A DNA stretch of 64,000 nucleotides from Enemella evansiae (lineage in GTDB: Bacteria > Actinomycetota > Actinomycetes > Propionibacteriales > Propionibacteriaceae): the NCBI RefSeq assembly GCF_002250705.1, contig NZ_NMVP01000004.1:58293-122292 (forward strand), in the 5' to 3' direction. The translations under genes and the position numbers were made by a program. Shown here piece by piece: positions 42,388 to 51,397 of this stretch. Position 1 is the first letter of the stretch. Every line of letters begins with the position of its first letter. A model generated the notes under the pieces. That model was not told where the DNA came from. It did not search any database and saw only the letters and a list, made by a program, of their open reading frames with translations.

Positions 42388-44114
42388 CGTTGCTCCTTTC
42401 GGTGGGAGGTGTCGTTCAGCTGGTCACCGAGGGCGACCAGCAGCAGCGCCATCGAGGTGGCGCCCGCATCGGGCGTACCGACGCTCTTCTCGGCCAGTGG
42501 TCGGGCCCGCCCGACCTGCGGGCGCAGCTCCGCGGTGGTCTTCGCCTGTTCGTCGGCGACCCGGGCAGCCGCCGGCCAGGCCACGGCGAGGCCCTCGTTC
42601 TGCTTCTCCTGCAGGGTGTCGACGAAGGGCAGCAGCGCATCGAGGAGGGTCTTGTCACCGAGCTTGGCGCCGCCGAGCTGGCTGATGGCGTCCGCGAACG
42701 CCCGGGTGGCGGCCACCACGTCGGCATCGGAGTACGCCTCGGCATCATCGGTCAGGCTGGTACCGAACGCCTCCAGCGCCGCACCCCACAACACCCCGGA
42801 GGTGCCACCGGCATACTCGGCCCAGGCCTGGCCCGCGCGGCGCAGCGTCCAGGCGACCCCGGCCCCGTCCGACACCGCGTCGGCGGCCTTGACCGCGGCA
42901 TCGATGCCCTTGACCATCCCGCGGCCGTGATCGCCGTCGCCGGCGACCGCGTCGATCCGGCCCAGCTCCGACTCCGCATCGTGCAGCACCTGCTGCATCG
43001 TCTGCAGGGCGGTGCGGGCGGTGCCGGCCGCCGCGCGAGCGGCCTCGGTGGCCTCGGGTGCCTGCTGTTCGGCCGCCTCCTCGGCGAGCTCCCCCTGGCT
43101 CGGTGGGCGGAGATCGGCGATTCCGACGCCCAGCTTGCGATAGGCGGGGGTGTACGCGTCGGCGCGCCAGGCCTCGTCGAGTTCGTCGTCCAGCCACATC
43201 AGGGTCAGTGAGCAGCCGCCCATGTCGAGACTGGTGACCAGTTCGCCGACCTCGGGCTGGACGACGGTGATCCCCTTTTCCGCAAGCAGGGCGGCGATCC
43301 GGCCCCAGAGCAGGAACAACTCCTCGTATTTGGTGGTGCCCAGTCCGTTCAGGATCGGTGCGACGGTGTCACCCGCGGGGTCGTCGGGGCGATTGGCCAG
43401 AACCTTGTCCACGAAGAGTTCCGCGAGCTCGTCGGCGCTCATCAACGGTTCGTCGCGGATCCCCGGCTCGCCGTGGATGCCGAGCCCGAGCCCGACCTTT
43501 CCTTCCGCCACGGTGAACAGCGGCTCGTCGGCACCCGGCATCGTGCAGCCGGAGAAGGCGACACCGAAGCTGCGGGTGGCGTCGTTGGCCTTGCGGCCGA
43601 GGCGTTCCACCTCGTCGATGTCCTTGCCGGCCGCGGCCGCGGCCCCCATCACCTTGAAGACGCTGAAGTCACCGGCGATGCCGCGCCGCTTCTCGGCCTC
43701 GTCCGCGGAGGCGACATCGTCGGTGACGATCACGATCCGGGCATCGATCCCCTCGGCCCGCAGCCGTTCCGCGGCGATGCCGAAGTTCATGGTGTCCCCG
43801 GCATAGTTGCCGAAGCTGAAGATCACACCCCGGCCCTGATCCGCTGCCTTGGCGACCGAATAGGCCTGGGCCGCCGAGGGGGAGGTGAAGATGTTGCCCA
43901 CCACGGCACCGGTCGCGAACCCGGGCCCGACGGTGCCGCAGAAGGCGGGATAGTGGCCGGAGCCGCCGCCGATCACCACCGCGACCTGGGGATCGCCGGA
44001 GCGCAGCGAGACCACGCCACCGGGCACCCCACGCACGCGGTCGGCGTACAGGTCGAGGAAGCCGGCCAGCTGGTCCTCGGCGAACTCGGCCGGGTCGTTG
44101 AAGATCTTGGTCAT
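42384..44114 (-). CDS. DhaK-DhaL fusion kinase, probably ketotetrose kinase
   Basis: A 576-residue ATP-dependent ketose kinase. The DhaK half (1-335) has [32 protein letters not shown] and [11 protein letters not shown]; an Ala/Glu linker (345-372) leads to DhaL (373-576) with the Mg-ATP motif [12 protein letters not shown] and GGTSGVLWG. Dihydroxyacetone kinases of this type in polyol operons phosphorylate D- or L-erythrulose (DerK/LerK). The ATG at 44114 follows AGAAGGACAG. Coupled to the isomerase gene and 40 bases after the MFS gene. Dihydroxyacetone itself remains possible. Confidence 0.87.
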   Translation of the reverse strand: MTKIFNDPAEFAEDQLAGFLDLYADRVRGVPGGVVSLRSGDPQVAVVIGGGSGHYPAFCGTVGPGFATGAVVGNIFTSPSAAQAYSVAKAADQGRGVIFSFGNYAGDTMNFGIAAERLRAEGIDARIVIVTDDVASADEAEKRRGIAGDFSVFKVMGAAAAAGKDIDEVERLGRKANDATRSFGVAFSGCTMPGADEPLFTVAEGKVGLGLGIHGEPGIRDEPLMSADELAELFVDKVLANRPDDPAGDTVAPILNGLGTTKYEELFLLWGRIAALLAEKGITVVQPEVGELVTSLDMGGCSLTLMWLDDELDEAWRADAYTPAYRKLGVGIADLRPPSQGELAEEAAEQQAPEATEAARAAAGTARTALQTMQQVLHDAESELGRIDAVAGDGDHGRGMVKGIDAAVKAADAVSDGAGVAWTLRRAGQAWAEYAGGTSGVLWGAALEAFGTSLTDDAEAYSDADVVAATRAFADAISQLGGAKLGDKTLLDALLPFVDTLQEKQNEGLAVAWPAAARVADEQAKTTAELRPQVGRARPLAEKSVGTPDAGATSMALLLVALGDQLNDTSHRKEQR

Positions 44115-44154
44115 CGAAACTGTCCTTCTGTGGTTGGGATCGCGGGCTCGCCGG

Positions 44155-45522
44155 TCAGTGCTGGCGGGCGCCCTTCTCGTCCTGCGGCACCTTGAGGAAA
44201 CCGACCATGACGAACGCGGCGGCGTAGAGGGCGACGAAGGCCCAGACGACCGCACTGTTGGTCGCGAACCTGCTCCACCCCATGGCATTGCCGAGGTTCA
44301 GCACCAGGGCGACCACCCCGGCGCCGAGGAAGGCGGCGCCGCCGGCAGCGGTGGTGTACATGGCCATCGCGGCACCCTTGTGCTCCGGGGTCAGCGCCGG
44401 CATGATCGCGCCCATCGGCACGAAGCCGGCCAGCAGGCAGCCGAAGACGCAGCCGGCGACGACGGAGACCAGGAAGCCCCAGGTCGATCCGGCGGGCACC
44501 CAGTGCGGGACGTACCACCACAGCAGCAGGCCGCAGGCCGAGCCGAAGACGCCGAACCACCGGACGGTACGCCGCCAGCCCCAGCGGTCGCCGACCGCAC
44601 CGAAGACGGCGTTCACCAGAATGTTGGTCGCGTACACCGCCACCGTCATGGACAACCAGCGTGACTGCCCCCAACCCAGGTCGACCGCGATCACGGTCGG
44701 CAGGATGATGAACATGCCGTACTGCGGGGCGGTGTTGATCAGTCGGACCAGGAAACCCATCAGGATCTTGGGGTGCCTGGCGGTCAGCCGGACGCCGGCG
44801 GTGAGGACCTGGCCGGTGGTCTCCTCCGGCGGCGCGATCCGGCCCACGCCGTTGGTCGCGCGGACACCGAAGCGGGCGACCAGATAGCCGATCACGACCA
44901 GGCCGATCGAGCCGATCATCGCCGCGGTCTCACCGCGGGTGCCGCCACCGAAGGTGGGGATCACGCCGAGCGCGAACAGCGAGCCGAGGGTCGGCAGGCC
45001 ACCGGTGAACATCACATAGAACCAGCCAACGGCGGTGCCGTTGCGCTGCACCGGTGCGGTGATGTTGATCCACACCAGGAAGGCGAACGCGAACAGCGGA
45101 TAGCCGAAACCGCGCAGGGTGTAGGTGATCGCGGTGAGCGGCACGCTGCCGATGCTCAGGCTGATCAGGAAGAGTGCCTCGAAGACCACCCAGACAAGGA
45201 ATCCGAGCAGCATCACCCGGCGCGGACCCCACAGATCGGAGAGTGCGCCGCCGAGGTAGCTGCCGACCAGCACGGCCAGGCTGTAACCGGTGATGATCGT
45301 CGACACGGTGGCCTCGGGGCTGCCCAGCACCGCGACCATGTGCGGGGTGATGAAGTTGGATTCGACACCGTTGCCGGTCATGAAGATCAGCAGGCCGATG
45401 AAGCCCCACTTGAGCACGTCGGGGATGCCGAGCCGATCCCAGCGGGTCTCATCGGGTGAGCCGTAGGGCTTGACGTCCGGATGTGCTGTGGTGGTTGAGG
45501 TTGCGGCGGTTTCGGAGTTCAT
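44155..45522 (-). CDS. MFS polyol/sugar transporter
   Basis: A 455-residue, 12-TM MFS carrier. LKWGFIGLLIFMTGNGVESNF in TM1, GGALSDLWGPRRVMLLG as motif A and GDRWGWRRTVRWFG as the second-half motif resemble the ribitol/arabitol (RbtT/DalT, CsbX) group. The ATG at 45522 begins a polar 35-residue tail; the longer open frame overlaps the dehydrogenase gene and is discarded. Between the dehydrogenase and kinase genes on one strand, it likely imports the polyol. Confidence 0.85.
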   Translation of the reverse strand: MNSETAATSTTTAHPDVKPYGSPDETRWDRLGIPDVLKWGFIGLLIFMTGNGVESNFITPHMVAVLGSPEATVSTIITGYSLAVLVGSYLGGALSDLWGPRRVMLLGFLVWVVFEALFLISLSIGSVPLTAITYTLRGFGYPLFAFAFLVWINITAPVQRNGTAVGWFYVMFTGGLPTLGSLFALGVIPTFGGGTRGETAAMIGSIGLVVIGYLVARFGVRATNGVGRIAPPEETTGQVLTAGVRLTARHPKILMGFLVRLINTAPQYGMFIILPTVIAVDLGWGQSRWLSMTVAVYATNILVNAVFGAVGDRWGWRRTVRWFGVFGSACGLLLWWYVPHWVPAGSTWGFLVSVVAGCVFGCLLAGFVPMGAIMPALTPEHKGAAMAMYTTAAGGAAFLGAGVVALVLNLGNAMGWSRFATNSAVVWAFVALYAAAFVMVGFLKVPQDEKGARQH

Positions 45523-45593
45523 GGCTGCGCCTTTGCAGGTCGAGGCCCTCGGCGGGCGAGATGGACGGGTTGGGTGTGTGAGCAGGGAATCGC

Positions 45594-46685
45594 TCAGGGC
45601 AGCAGGGACACCTTCACCGAGGCGCCGCCCGAATCGGCGACCAGATCCAGCGCCTCCTGGAACTTGTCCAGGCCGAACTGGTCGGTGCAGATCTGCTCCA
45701 TCGGCAGTTCGCCCGACTCGAGCAGCTTGATCGCGGCCGGCCAGCAGTGCGGGCCGAGGTGCGCACCGAGCACGTCGAGTTCCTTGTCGTCGGAGATGAT
45801 CGACCAGTCGACGGTCACGTCGTCCTTGAACACCGAGTATTCGACGAAGGTGCCCTGCTTGCGCAGCAGGTTGATGCCCTGGCTGACCGCCGAGGGATGG
45901 CCGGTGGCCTCGATGTAGACATCGGCACCGTAGCCGTCGGTGAGGTCGCGGATGATCTGGTTCGCGTCCTCGTTGGCGATGTTGATCGTCAGGTCGGCGC
46001 CACAGGCCTTCGCCAGTTCGAGCTTGGAGTCGAGCATGTCCAGCGCGATCACCTTCATCGGGTTCTTCTGCCGCACGCCGGCGATCGCGCCCAGGCCGAT
46101 CGGCCCGGCGCCGGCGACCACGACGACGTCGTCGAAGGTGATGTTGGCCCGCTCGACCGCGTGCAGCGCGCAGGACAGCGGTTCGGCGAAGGCCGCGTGT
46201 TGCGGCGGCAGGTCCTTGCTCACCCGGTGCACGAGCGCCTGCGGCGGGATGATCATGTATTCGGCCATGCCCCCGTCGTGGTGGCGGAAGCCGAACATGT
46301 CGTGCGGGCCGCACATCCAGTAGGAGCCATTGAGGCAGTAGCGGCATTCCCAGCAGGGCACGATCTGCTCGACCGCGACGCGGTCATCGAGCGCGACGCC
46401 ATGCTTGGCCAGGGCCTCGTCGTCGCCGCGGACGATCGTGCCGACGATCTCGTGGCCCGGGGTGACCGGGGGAGTGACCCAGCGGTCGCGGTTCTCATCG
46501 CCCCAGAACTTGGCGGCGCCGTGATAGCACTTCAGGTCGCTGGCGCACACGCCGACGGCCTCCACCTTGATCAGCAGGTCGCCCTGCTCGGGGGTCGGGA
46601 CCGGCTTGGTGGTGAGGCGGTAGTCCTCGGGGCCGTGCACCACGACCGCGGTCATCTCTTCGGGCAGCTGAGTCGTCTCTGACAT
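45594..46685 (-). CDS. Zn-dependent polyol dehydrogenase (erythritol/L-threitol-like)
   Basis: A 363-residue medium-chain dehydrogenase. Catalytic zinc ligands are in GVCASDLKCYHG and TPGHEIVG; the structural zinc knuckle CWECRYCLNGSYWMC has four Cys; the NAD loop is GAGPIGLGAIAG. Closest by character are sorbitol/threonine dehydrogenases, and tetritol operons have an EltD-type enzyme of this class. The ATG at 46685 has GGAGG seven to eleven bases upstream. It is first in the operon, behind a clear promoter (46723-46752) and opposite the SorC-type regulator. Confidence 0.86.
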   Translation of the reverse strand: MSETTQLPEEMTAVVVHGPEDYRLTTKPVPTPEQGDLLIKVEAVGVCASDLKCYHGAAKFWGDENRDRWVTPPVTPGHEIVGTIVRGDDEALAKHGVALDDRVAVEQIVPCWECRYCLNGSYWMCGPHDMFGFRHHDGGMAEYMIIPPQALVHRVSKDLPPQHAAFAEPLSCALHAVERANITFDDVVVVAGAGPIGLGAIAGVRQKNPMKVIALDMLDSKLELAKACGADLTINIANEDANQIIRDLTDGYGADVYIEATGHPSAVSQGINLLRKQGTFVEYSVFKDDVTVDWSIISDDKELDVLGAHLGPHCWPAAIKLLESGELPMEQICTDQFGLDKFQEALDLVADSGGASVKVSLLP

Positions 46686-46722
46686 CGGAAGAACCTCCAT
46701 TGGTCGTCTCTGGCTTGGATCG

Positions 46723-46752
46723 ACCGTAGAACGAGGCTGCACAGATGTCAAG
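46723..46752 (-). promoter_or_regulatory. Promoter of the polyol operon
   Basis: Minus-strand TTGACA (46747-46752, perfect -35) and TACGGT (46723-46728, -10) with an 18-base spacer, 38 bases before the ATG. The -35 overlaps the first of two repeated TTTGTTCTTG motifs. Confidence 0.75.
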
Positions 46753-46778
46753 AACAAACGTTCACAAGAACAAATGTG
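46751..46778. promoter_or_regulatory. Candidate SorC-type operator: two AAGAACAAA repeats
   Basis: AAGAACAAACGT (46751-46762) and AAGAACAAATGT (46767-46778) are direct repeats 16 bases apart, and GAAC-AAAC-GTTC within them is a partial dyad. They abut and overlap the -35 of the polyol promoter and lie upstream of the regulator gene. Confidence 0.65.
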
Positions 46779-46823
46779 CATGACTCCCGTGCTGTGGGGT
46801 GGCGAACCGCTAGTCTCAGCACC

Positions 46824-47789
46824 ATGAGTGTCGAGATCTCCCGGGGTGAACCGCCGCGGCGTGCCTCGGCGCTGAATCTCGAGGCGGCGTACCGGGCGGC
46901 CCGGATGTACTACCTGGAGGACGCGACCCAGGCGCAGATCGCCGCTCGGCTGAACGTCTCCCGGCCGACGGTGAGCCGACTGATCGCCGAGGCCCGGCGG
47001 GCCGGGCTGGTCCGTATCGAGGTCGTGCCGCCGAATGCGACCGAGTCCTCGGAGCTGGCCGATCGGCTGGCGGAGTCACTGGGGTTGCAGGGGGTACGCC
47101 TGGCGCCGCGGATCCGGGCGGGGCATGCCGGCCACGATCTGCGGCCGGCGGTCGCGGCCGTGCTCGAGGAGTTGGCCATGGCTCCGGGTGAGGTGCTGCT
47201 GGTCGCCTCGGGGGAGACGACCTATGAAGTCAGTCAGGGCCCGCTGCCGCCGCTGCCCGGGGTGCTGCTTGCGCCCACCGTCGGCGGGGTGAGCGAACCG
47301 GAGGCCCACTTCCAGACCAACGAGATCACCCGGGCCATCGCCCAGCGCACCGGTGCGATCCCGCGGTTGCTGTTCGCCCCGGCCGTGCCGTCACCGGCGC
47401 TCTACCGCACCCTGCTGGAGGACCCTGATTTCCGCGCGACGACCGCGCTCTGGGACCGGGCCCGGGTGGCCCTGGTCGGGGTCGGTGCGGCGCCGCTGGC
47501 CCGCGGGTCGATCTCGGCGCACGTGCCACTGGGGTCCGCCTCGATCCGCAGTGCCGCGGGGGATGTCTGCCTCAACTTCGTCGACCACGAGGGCGCGCCG
47601 GTGGAGTTCGAGGGCAGCGACCGGATGATCCGGATCAGTCCCGAGCAGTTGCGGCGGATCGACGCCTGCATCGCCATCGCCGCCGGGGAGAACAAGGTGC
47701 GCAGCATCCGCGCCTGCGCGCGGGCCGGGCTGTTCAACCGGTTGATCACCGACGTGCCGACCGCCGAGGCCCTGCTCGCCGCCCGCTAG
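46824..47789 (+). CDS. SorC/DeoR-type sugar-sensing regulator
   Basis: A 321-residue regulator: N-terminal HTH (residues 20-62, DATQAQIAARLNVSRPTVSRLIAEAR) and a C-terminal phospho-sugar-binding domain of the SorC/DeoR sensor family (LLVASGETTYEVSQG, LVGVGAAPLARGS, IAAGENKVRSIRACARAGL). EryD of Brucella belongs to this family. Divergent from the dehydrogenase/kinase operon with repeated AAGAACAAA sites between, it probably responds to the pathway's sugar phosphate. TAGTCT at 46811 is seven bases from the ATG, so the message may be leaderless. Confidence 0.88.
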   Translation: MSVEISRGEPPRRASALNLEAAYRAARMYYLEDATQAQIAARLNVSRPTVSRLIAEARRAGLVRIEVVPPNATESSELADRLAESLGLQGVRLAPRIRAGHAGHDLRPAVAAVLEELAMAPGEVLLVASGETTYEVSQGPLPPLPGVLLAPTVGGVSEPEAHFQTNEITRAIAQRTGAIPRLLFAPAVPSPALYRTLLEDPDFRATTALWDRARVALVGVGAAPLARGSISAHVPLGSASIRSAAGDVCLNFVDHEGAPVEFEGSDRMIRISPEQLRRIDACIAIAAGENKVRSIRACARAGLFNRLITDVPTAEALLAAR

Positions 47790-47802
47790 GCCGAGCGCAG
47801 CG

Positions 47803-48465
47803 CTAGTCGCCGGCTGCGGCGTACGCCCTGAGGAAGGTGGCGACACCGGCCTCGACCGCGGTGCGGACCGCGCGATCCGAGGCCTGCTGGGTGCCGAGGG
47901 CGGTGAGGTCCGGCAGCTCGGCGTGGATCAGGGCGAAGAACTGCTTCGCCGCCAGCACCGGATCCGGCAGGTCGAGCAGGCCGGCATTGCCGAGCATCGC
48001 CAGCTTGCCGGCCAGGGCGTCGACGATCGGCTGGTACCCGGCCCTGCGAACGCTGCGGAACACCTCGGGATCGCGCGTGGCCTCGGCATTGATCAGCCTC
48101 CCGAGGGCCGCCGCGCAATCGCTGCGTTGGCAGACCGAGAGCTGGTACGCCGCCTTCCGCAGGCTGGTCTCCCAGTGCTGCGGGCGGACGTCCAGCGCCT
48201 GGACCACGGCGAGGGACTCGGCGTTCAGGTGCTGGGCCGAGTCGGCCACCGAGGCCCGGAACAGCTGCTCCTTGCCGCCGAAGTAGCTGTAGATGGTCGG
48301 TTTGGACACTCCGGCGGCGGTGGCGATCGCATCGACGCTGGCGCGCTGGTAGCCGAACTCACCGAAGACCGGCGCCGCCGCGTCGAGGATGCTGCGCCGC
48401 TTGTCCACCGCGGCACGCCGGGTCGCCGAACCGGCCGAGGTGTCTGCCGCCGAGGTGCTGCTCAT
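47803..48465 (-). CDS. TetR/AcrR family regulator
   Basis: A 220-residue TetR protein. HTH at residues 22-66 (ILDAAAPVFGEFGYQRAS, AGVSKPTIYSYFGGKEQLF) and a C-terminal domain of the AcrR_C type (ALGRLINAEATRDPEVFR). The ATG at 48465 lies just inside a TATGCT -10-like sequence, with a 15-bp palindrome GCGGTTCTGAACCGC at 48482-48496. It is divergent from an MFS pump and convergent with the SorC-type gene (13-base gap). Most likely represses itself and the pump. Confidence 0.86.
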   Translation of the reverse strand: MSSTSAADTSAGSATRRAAVDKRRSILDAAAPVFGEFGYQRASVDAIATAAGVSKPTIYSYFGGKEQLFRASVADSAQHLNAESLAVVQALDVRPQHWETSLRKAAYQLSVCQRSDCAAALGRLINAEATRDPEVFRSVRRAGYQPIVDALAGKLAMLGNAGLLDLPDPVLAAKQFFALIHAELPDLTALGTQQASDRAVRTAVEAGVATFLRAYAAAGD

Positions 48466-48481
48466 GGTTGAAGCATACGGG

Positions 48482-48496
48482 GCGGTTCTGAACCGC
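48482..48496. promoter_or_regulatory. TetR operator GCGGTTC-T-GAACCGC
   Basis: Perfect 15-bp dyad with one central base, 17 bases from the TetR start and 40 from the MFS start in a 70-base divergent gap. Confidence 0.75.
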
Positions 48497-48535
48497 TATG
48501 GAATCTGACTAAACCGTGTAGTAAAGTCCGCGACC

Positions 48536-49942
48536 ATGACAGTAAAGAACTCGTCCGATCTGCATTCCCGGCACACGGCCGGGCCCGTTCCCGGTGTGAT
48601 CGCGGTGCTCGGATTGGCCGCCTTCCTGGCGGTCCTCGACGGCACCGCCGTGACGGCCTCGCTGCAGACCCTGGCGGCCGCCTTCGGGGGTGAGTTGTCG
48701 CTGCTGGTCTGGGTGACCTCGGCGTACCTGATGGCTGCCGGTACCAGCCTGCCGCTGGTCGGCTGGGCGAGTGACCGGTTCGGCGGCCGGGCGGTCTTCC
48801 TCACCGGTCTGGCGGCCTTCGTCGCGGGCTCGGCGCTCAGCGGTCTGGCCTGGTCCGCGCCGGTGCTGATCGCGGCGCGCGTCGTGCAGGGCCTCGGTGG
48901 GGGCCTGCTCGAACCGGCTGCGATGGCCGTCGCCGCTGCCCTGGCGCCACGCAACGCGGTGGGGAAGGTGATGAGCCGGTTCTCCCTGGTCATCAACATC
49001 GCGCCGATCGTCGGCCCGCTGGTCGGCACCGTGCTCGGTGATGCGGGATGGTGGCGCTGGATCTTCCTGCTGAACCTGCCGATCGGCCTGGTGATCCTGG
49101 TGACCGCGCTGCGCTGGGTACCGGCCGCCGCCGGTGCGGGTGGTTCCGGCGGCGCGGCGCCCGATCTCCGCGGGATGGCGCTGCTCACCCCCGGTTTCGT
49201 CGGCCTGCTGCTGGCGCTGAACCGCTGGGGTGCGGGTGCCGCCGGCGGCCAGGTGCTGCTGCTCGGGCTGGCTGGTTGCCTACTGCTGGCGGGGTATGTG
49301 GGGCACGCGCTGCGGATGTCGGGTACGCCGGTGCTCGATCTGCGGTTGCTGCGCAGCGGCCCGTTCCGTGCGGCACTGCTGGCCATGTGCACGGTCGGGG
49401 TGCTGATGTACACCCAGCTGACCGTGCTGCCCCTGGTGGTCGAGGAGCGGTTCGGGATCACCGGCCTGGCGCGCAGCCTGCTGACGGTCTCGCTCGGGGT
49501 TGGTCTGCTGCTGTCGATGGCGCGGGCCGGCGGACTCAGCGACAGCTGGGGTCCGCGCCGGTTGGTCGTCGGCGGCGGGATCGGCACCGCGCTGGGATTC
49601 GGGGTCTTCGCGCTGGTGGCACCATCCTGGCCGCTGTGGGCGGCGATGCTGCTGTTCGCGCTGATCGGGTTGGCCTTCGGCTGCGTCGCCGCGCCGACCT
49701 TCGCCAGCGTCTATCGCACCCTGCAGCCGGAGCAGGCGGCCCAGGGCACCACGGCGATGTTCATGGCGGTGCAGGCCTTCGCCGCCGTCGGGGCCACCGT
49801 GACCGGTGTCGTCGCGGGTGCCGGTCCGGAGCTTCCGGTACGCCCCCTGTTCCTCGGATTGGCTGTGGTGGCGGCGATCGCGGCGTTGTTGGGCAGTCGG
49901 CTCCCCGGCCCACCGTCGGCCGCCGCGAGCGTGCCGAGCTGA
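48536..49942 (+). CDS. DHA2-type MFS efflux transporter
   Basis: A 468-residue 14-TM-class drug exporter: FLAVLDGTAVTASLQTLAAAF carries the conserved TM1 Asp, GWASDRFGGRAVFLTG is motif A and ARVVQGLGGGLLEPAAM is motif C-like. It is divergent from a TetR gene with an operator in the gap. The ATG at 48536 gives MTVKNSSDLH before TM1; AAAG at 48513-48516 is only a weak ribosome site. Substrate unknown; antibiotic or biocide efflux expected by family. Not closely similar to the MFS pump at 1407-2954 in the N-terminal motifs. Confidence 0.86.
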   Translation: MTVKNSSDLHSRHTAGPVPGVIAVLGLAAFLAVLDGTAVTASLQTLAAAFGGELSLLVWVTSAYLMAAGTSLPLVGWASDRFGGRAVFLTGLAAFVAGSALSGLAWSAPVLIAARVVQGLGGGLLEPAAMAVAAALAPRNAVGKVMSRFSLVINIAPIVGPLVGTVLGDAGWWRWIFLLNLPIGLVILVTALRWVPAAAGAGGSGGAAPDLRGMALLTPGFVGLLLALNRWGAGAAGGQVLLLGLAGCLLLAGYVGHALRMSGTPVLDLRLLRSGPFRAALLAMCTVGVLMYTQLTVLPLVVEERFGITGLARSLLTVSLGVGLLLSMARAGGLSDSWGPRRLVVGGGIGTALGFGVFALVAPSWPLWAAMLLFALIGLAFGCVAAPTFASVYRTLQPEQAAQGTTAMFMAVQAFAAVGATVTGVVAGAGPELPVRPLFLGLAVVAAIAALLGSRLPGPPSAAASVPS

Positions 49943-50017
49943 ACCGGTACGCACCCACGCTCATCGAGCACGCTCACCCTCGCAGGCAGCGCTGGTGGGA
50001 CGGGTCCAGCACGCCAG

Positions 50018-50100
50018 GCTTCGACTTGACTGGCGCTCGCCCAGCCGGCGTACGGGTTCATCTCGACACGCTCGCTGCGCATGGTTGGCTGCTCGATGAA
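50018..50100. repeat. Composite intergenic repeats in a convergent gap
   Basis: A diverged 37-bp family copy (GGCTTCGACTTG...CGCCCAGCCGG, about 50018-50050) is followed by a shortened 60-bp family copy (50058-50100, TCATCTCGACACG...GCTCGATGAA). They fill the gap between the MFS and ROK genes. Confidence 0.6.
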
Positions 50101-50109
50101 CGGGTGCGC

Positions 50110-51255
50110 TCAGGAGGGGGCGGCGACGCGGTCGAGGAGGGCGTCGCGGGCGAGTTGGACGGCACGTTGACGTGCCCCGGCGAAGGGGCCGTCGACGGGG
50201 ATCAGCGGGGATCGCACGCGTACCGATTCCTGGGTGAGCTGGTCCAGCTCGCGCTGCAACCGGTCGTGGTCCAACTCATCCCCCCAGGGGCCGCCGAGCA
50301 CGATCTCCTCGGGGTCCAGCAGGGCCACCGCGCCGCTGAGTGCCGCGGCGACGGCCCGATGCACCTGCTCGCTCACCGCGCCACCCTCGCGGAGCGCCTC
50401 GCGTACCCGGTCCACCTCGACGGTGGTCGCGCCACGGACCAGCAGCCCCGACTGCCGCAGCGCATCCAGCAGCGAGGTCGAGCTGCCGTCGGGGGCGACG
50501 GTCGGCAGGTAGGCCAGCTCACCACCCAGGCCGCGGTGCCCGGTGACCACCCGGCCACCGGCGACCACCGCACCGCCGAGACCCTCGCCCAGATACACCT
50601 GCAGGAAGGAATGCGGGGCGTCCACGCCACCGGCGGCGAGCTGGGCGAGCGCGGCCCAGTTCACGTCGTTGTCGATCACCGGGGCCGGGCCGCCGGCCGA
50701 ACCGAGCAGGCCGGCCAGGTCCAGGCTGCCGACCAGGAACGGGGACAGCGGCATGTCGATGGCCACCCCGGCGGCGTTGACCGGCCCGGCGAACGAGCAG
50801 GCGACCGGCAGCGGCCCCGGTTGCTCCGCACGCACCGCCGTCAGGATCCGACCGACCGCGTCGGCGACCTCGCCCGGGCGTACCGCGAAGACCCCCACCG
50901 GCTCGCGGTGGCACCCCAGCGCCTCACCCCGGATGTCGACCAGTTCGGCCCGGGCGCCCCCCGGGCCGATGTGCAGCGCCAGCGCGGCGAACCGGTCACC
51001 CAGCCGGTACCGCTGGCCGGCCCGGCCCACGCCGCCGGTGGCCAACCCGGCCTCGGTGACCAGCCCGCGGGCGGCCAGTCGGCGGATGCTGGAGGACACC
51101 GTCGGCTTGGAGATCCCGGTCTGCTGGGCGATGGCCGGGCGGGTCGGCTCCGGCGCGGTGAAGAAGCAGGACAGCACCTGCCGGTCGGTGGTGTCACGCA
51201 CCAGGTCCAGCGACGGCGCCGGATCCGAGTGCTCAACGGTGCCGTTCGGCCCCAT
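50110..51255 (-). CDS. ROK family transcriptional regulator
   Basis: A 381-residue ROK protein with an N-terminal winged HTH (residues 25-70, RPAIAQQTGISKPTVSSSI) and a sugar-kinase-like body (VIDNDVNWAALAQLAAG, LGEGLGGAVVAGGRV, RGLGGELAYLPTV). The kinase loop is degenerate (HIGPGGARAEL) and the zinc motif CxCGxxGCxE expected after GGELAYLPT is missing, so it is a regulator, not a kinase. The ATG at 51255 follows GGGAGGGACAG. Divergent from the DUF1479 gene; similar dyads lie in between. It probably senses a sugar. Confidence 0.88.
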   Translation of the reverse strand: MGPNGTVEHSDPAPSLDLVRDTTDRQVLSCFFTAPEPTRPAIAQQTGISKPTVSSSIRRLAARGLVTEAGLATGGVGRAGQRYRLGDRFAALALHIGPGGARAELVDIRGEALGCHREPVGVFAVRPGEVADAVGRILTAVRAEQPGPLPVACSFAGPVNAAGVAIDMPLSPFLVGSLDLAGLLGSAGGPAPVIDNDVNWAALAQLAAGGVDAPHSFLQVYLGEGLGGAVVAGGRVVTGHRGLGGELAYLPTVAPDGSSTSLLDALRQSGLLVRGATTVEVDRVREALREGGAVSEQVHRAVAAALSGAVALLDPEEIVLGGPWGDELDHDRLQRELDQLTQESVRVRSPLIPVDGPFAGARQRAVQLARDALLDRVAAPS

Positions 51256-51298
51256 CTGTCCCTCCCTCGTCAACGATGCCCACCCTAGACCCGCGACG

Positions 51299-51359
51299 CT
51301 TTTCGTAAAGACCCCTTGCAAATGATTCCGCAAGATGTCACCATCGTCCTTCGTAAGGA
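51299..51359. promoter_or_regulatory. Two TTCGTAA dyads between ROK and DUF1479 genes
   Basis: CTTTTCGTAAAG (51299-51310) and TCCTTCGTAAGGA (51347-51359, perfect 5-bp arms) share the core TTCGTAA and have AT-rich symmetry as in NagC/Mlc-type ROK sites. They are 48 bases apart, which suits looping or control of both promoters. Confidence 0.6.
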
Positions 51360-51397
51360 GTCTTTCCGAACTGGAACGCGCCGAAGGAGCCGCCACG

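Noticed and set aside
42384..44114. Glycerol/dihydroxyacetone pathway kinase
   Set aside because: No glycerol dehydrogenase or PTS DhaM gene is present; the dehydrogenases, RpiB-type isomerase and SorC-type regulator fit a tetritol or related polyol better. Dihydroxyacetone is not excluded.
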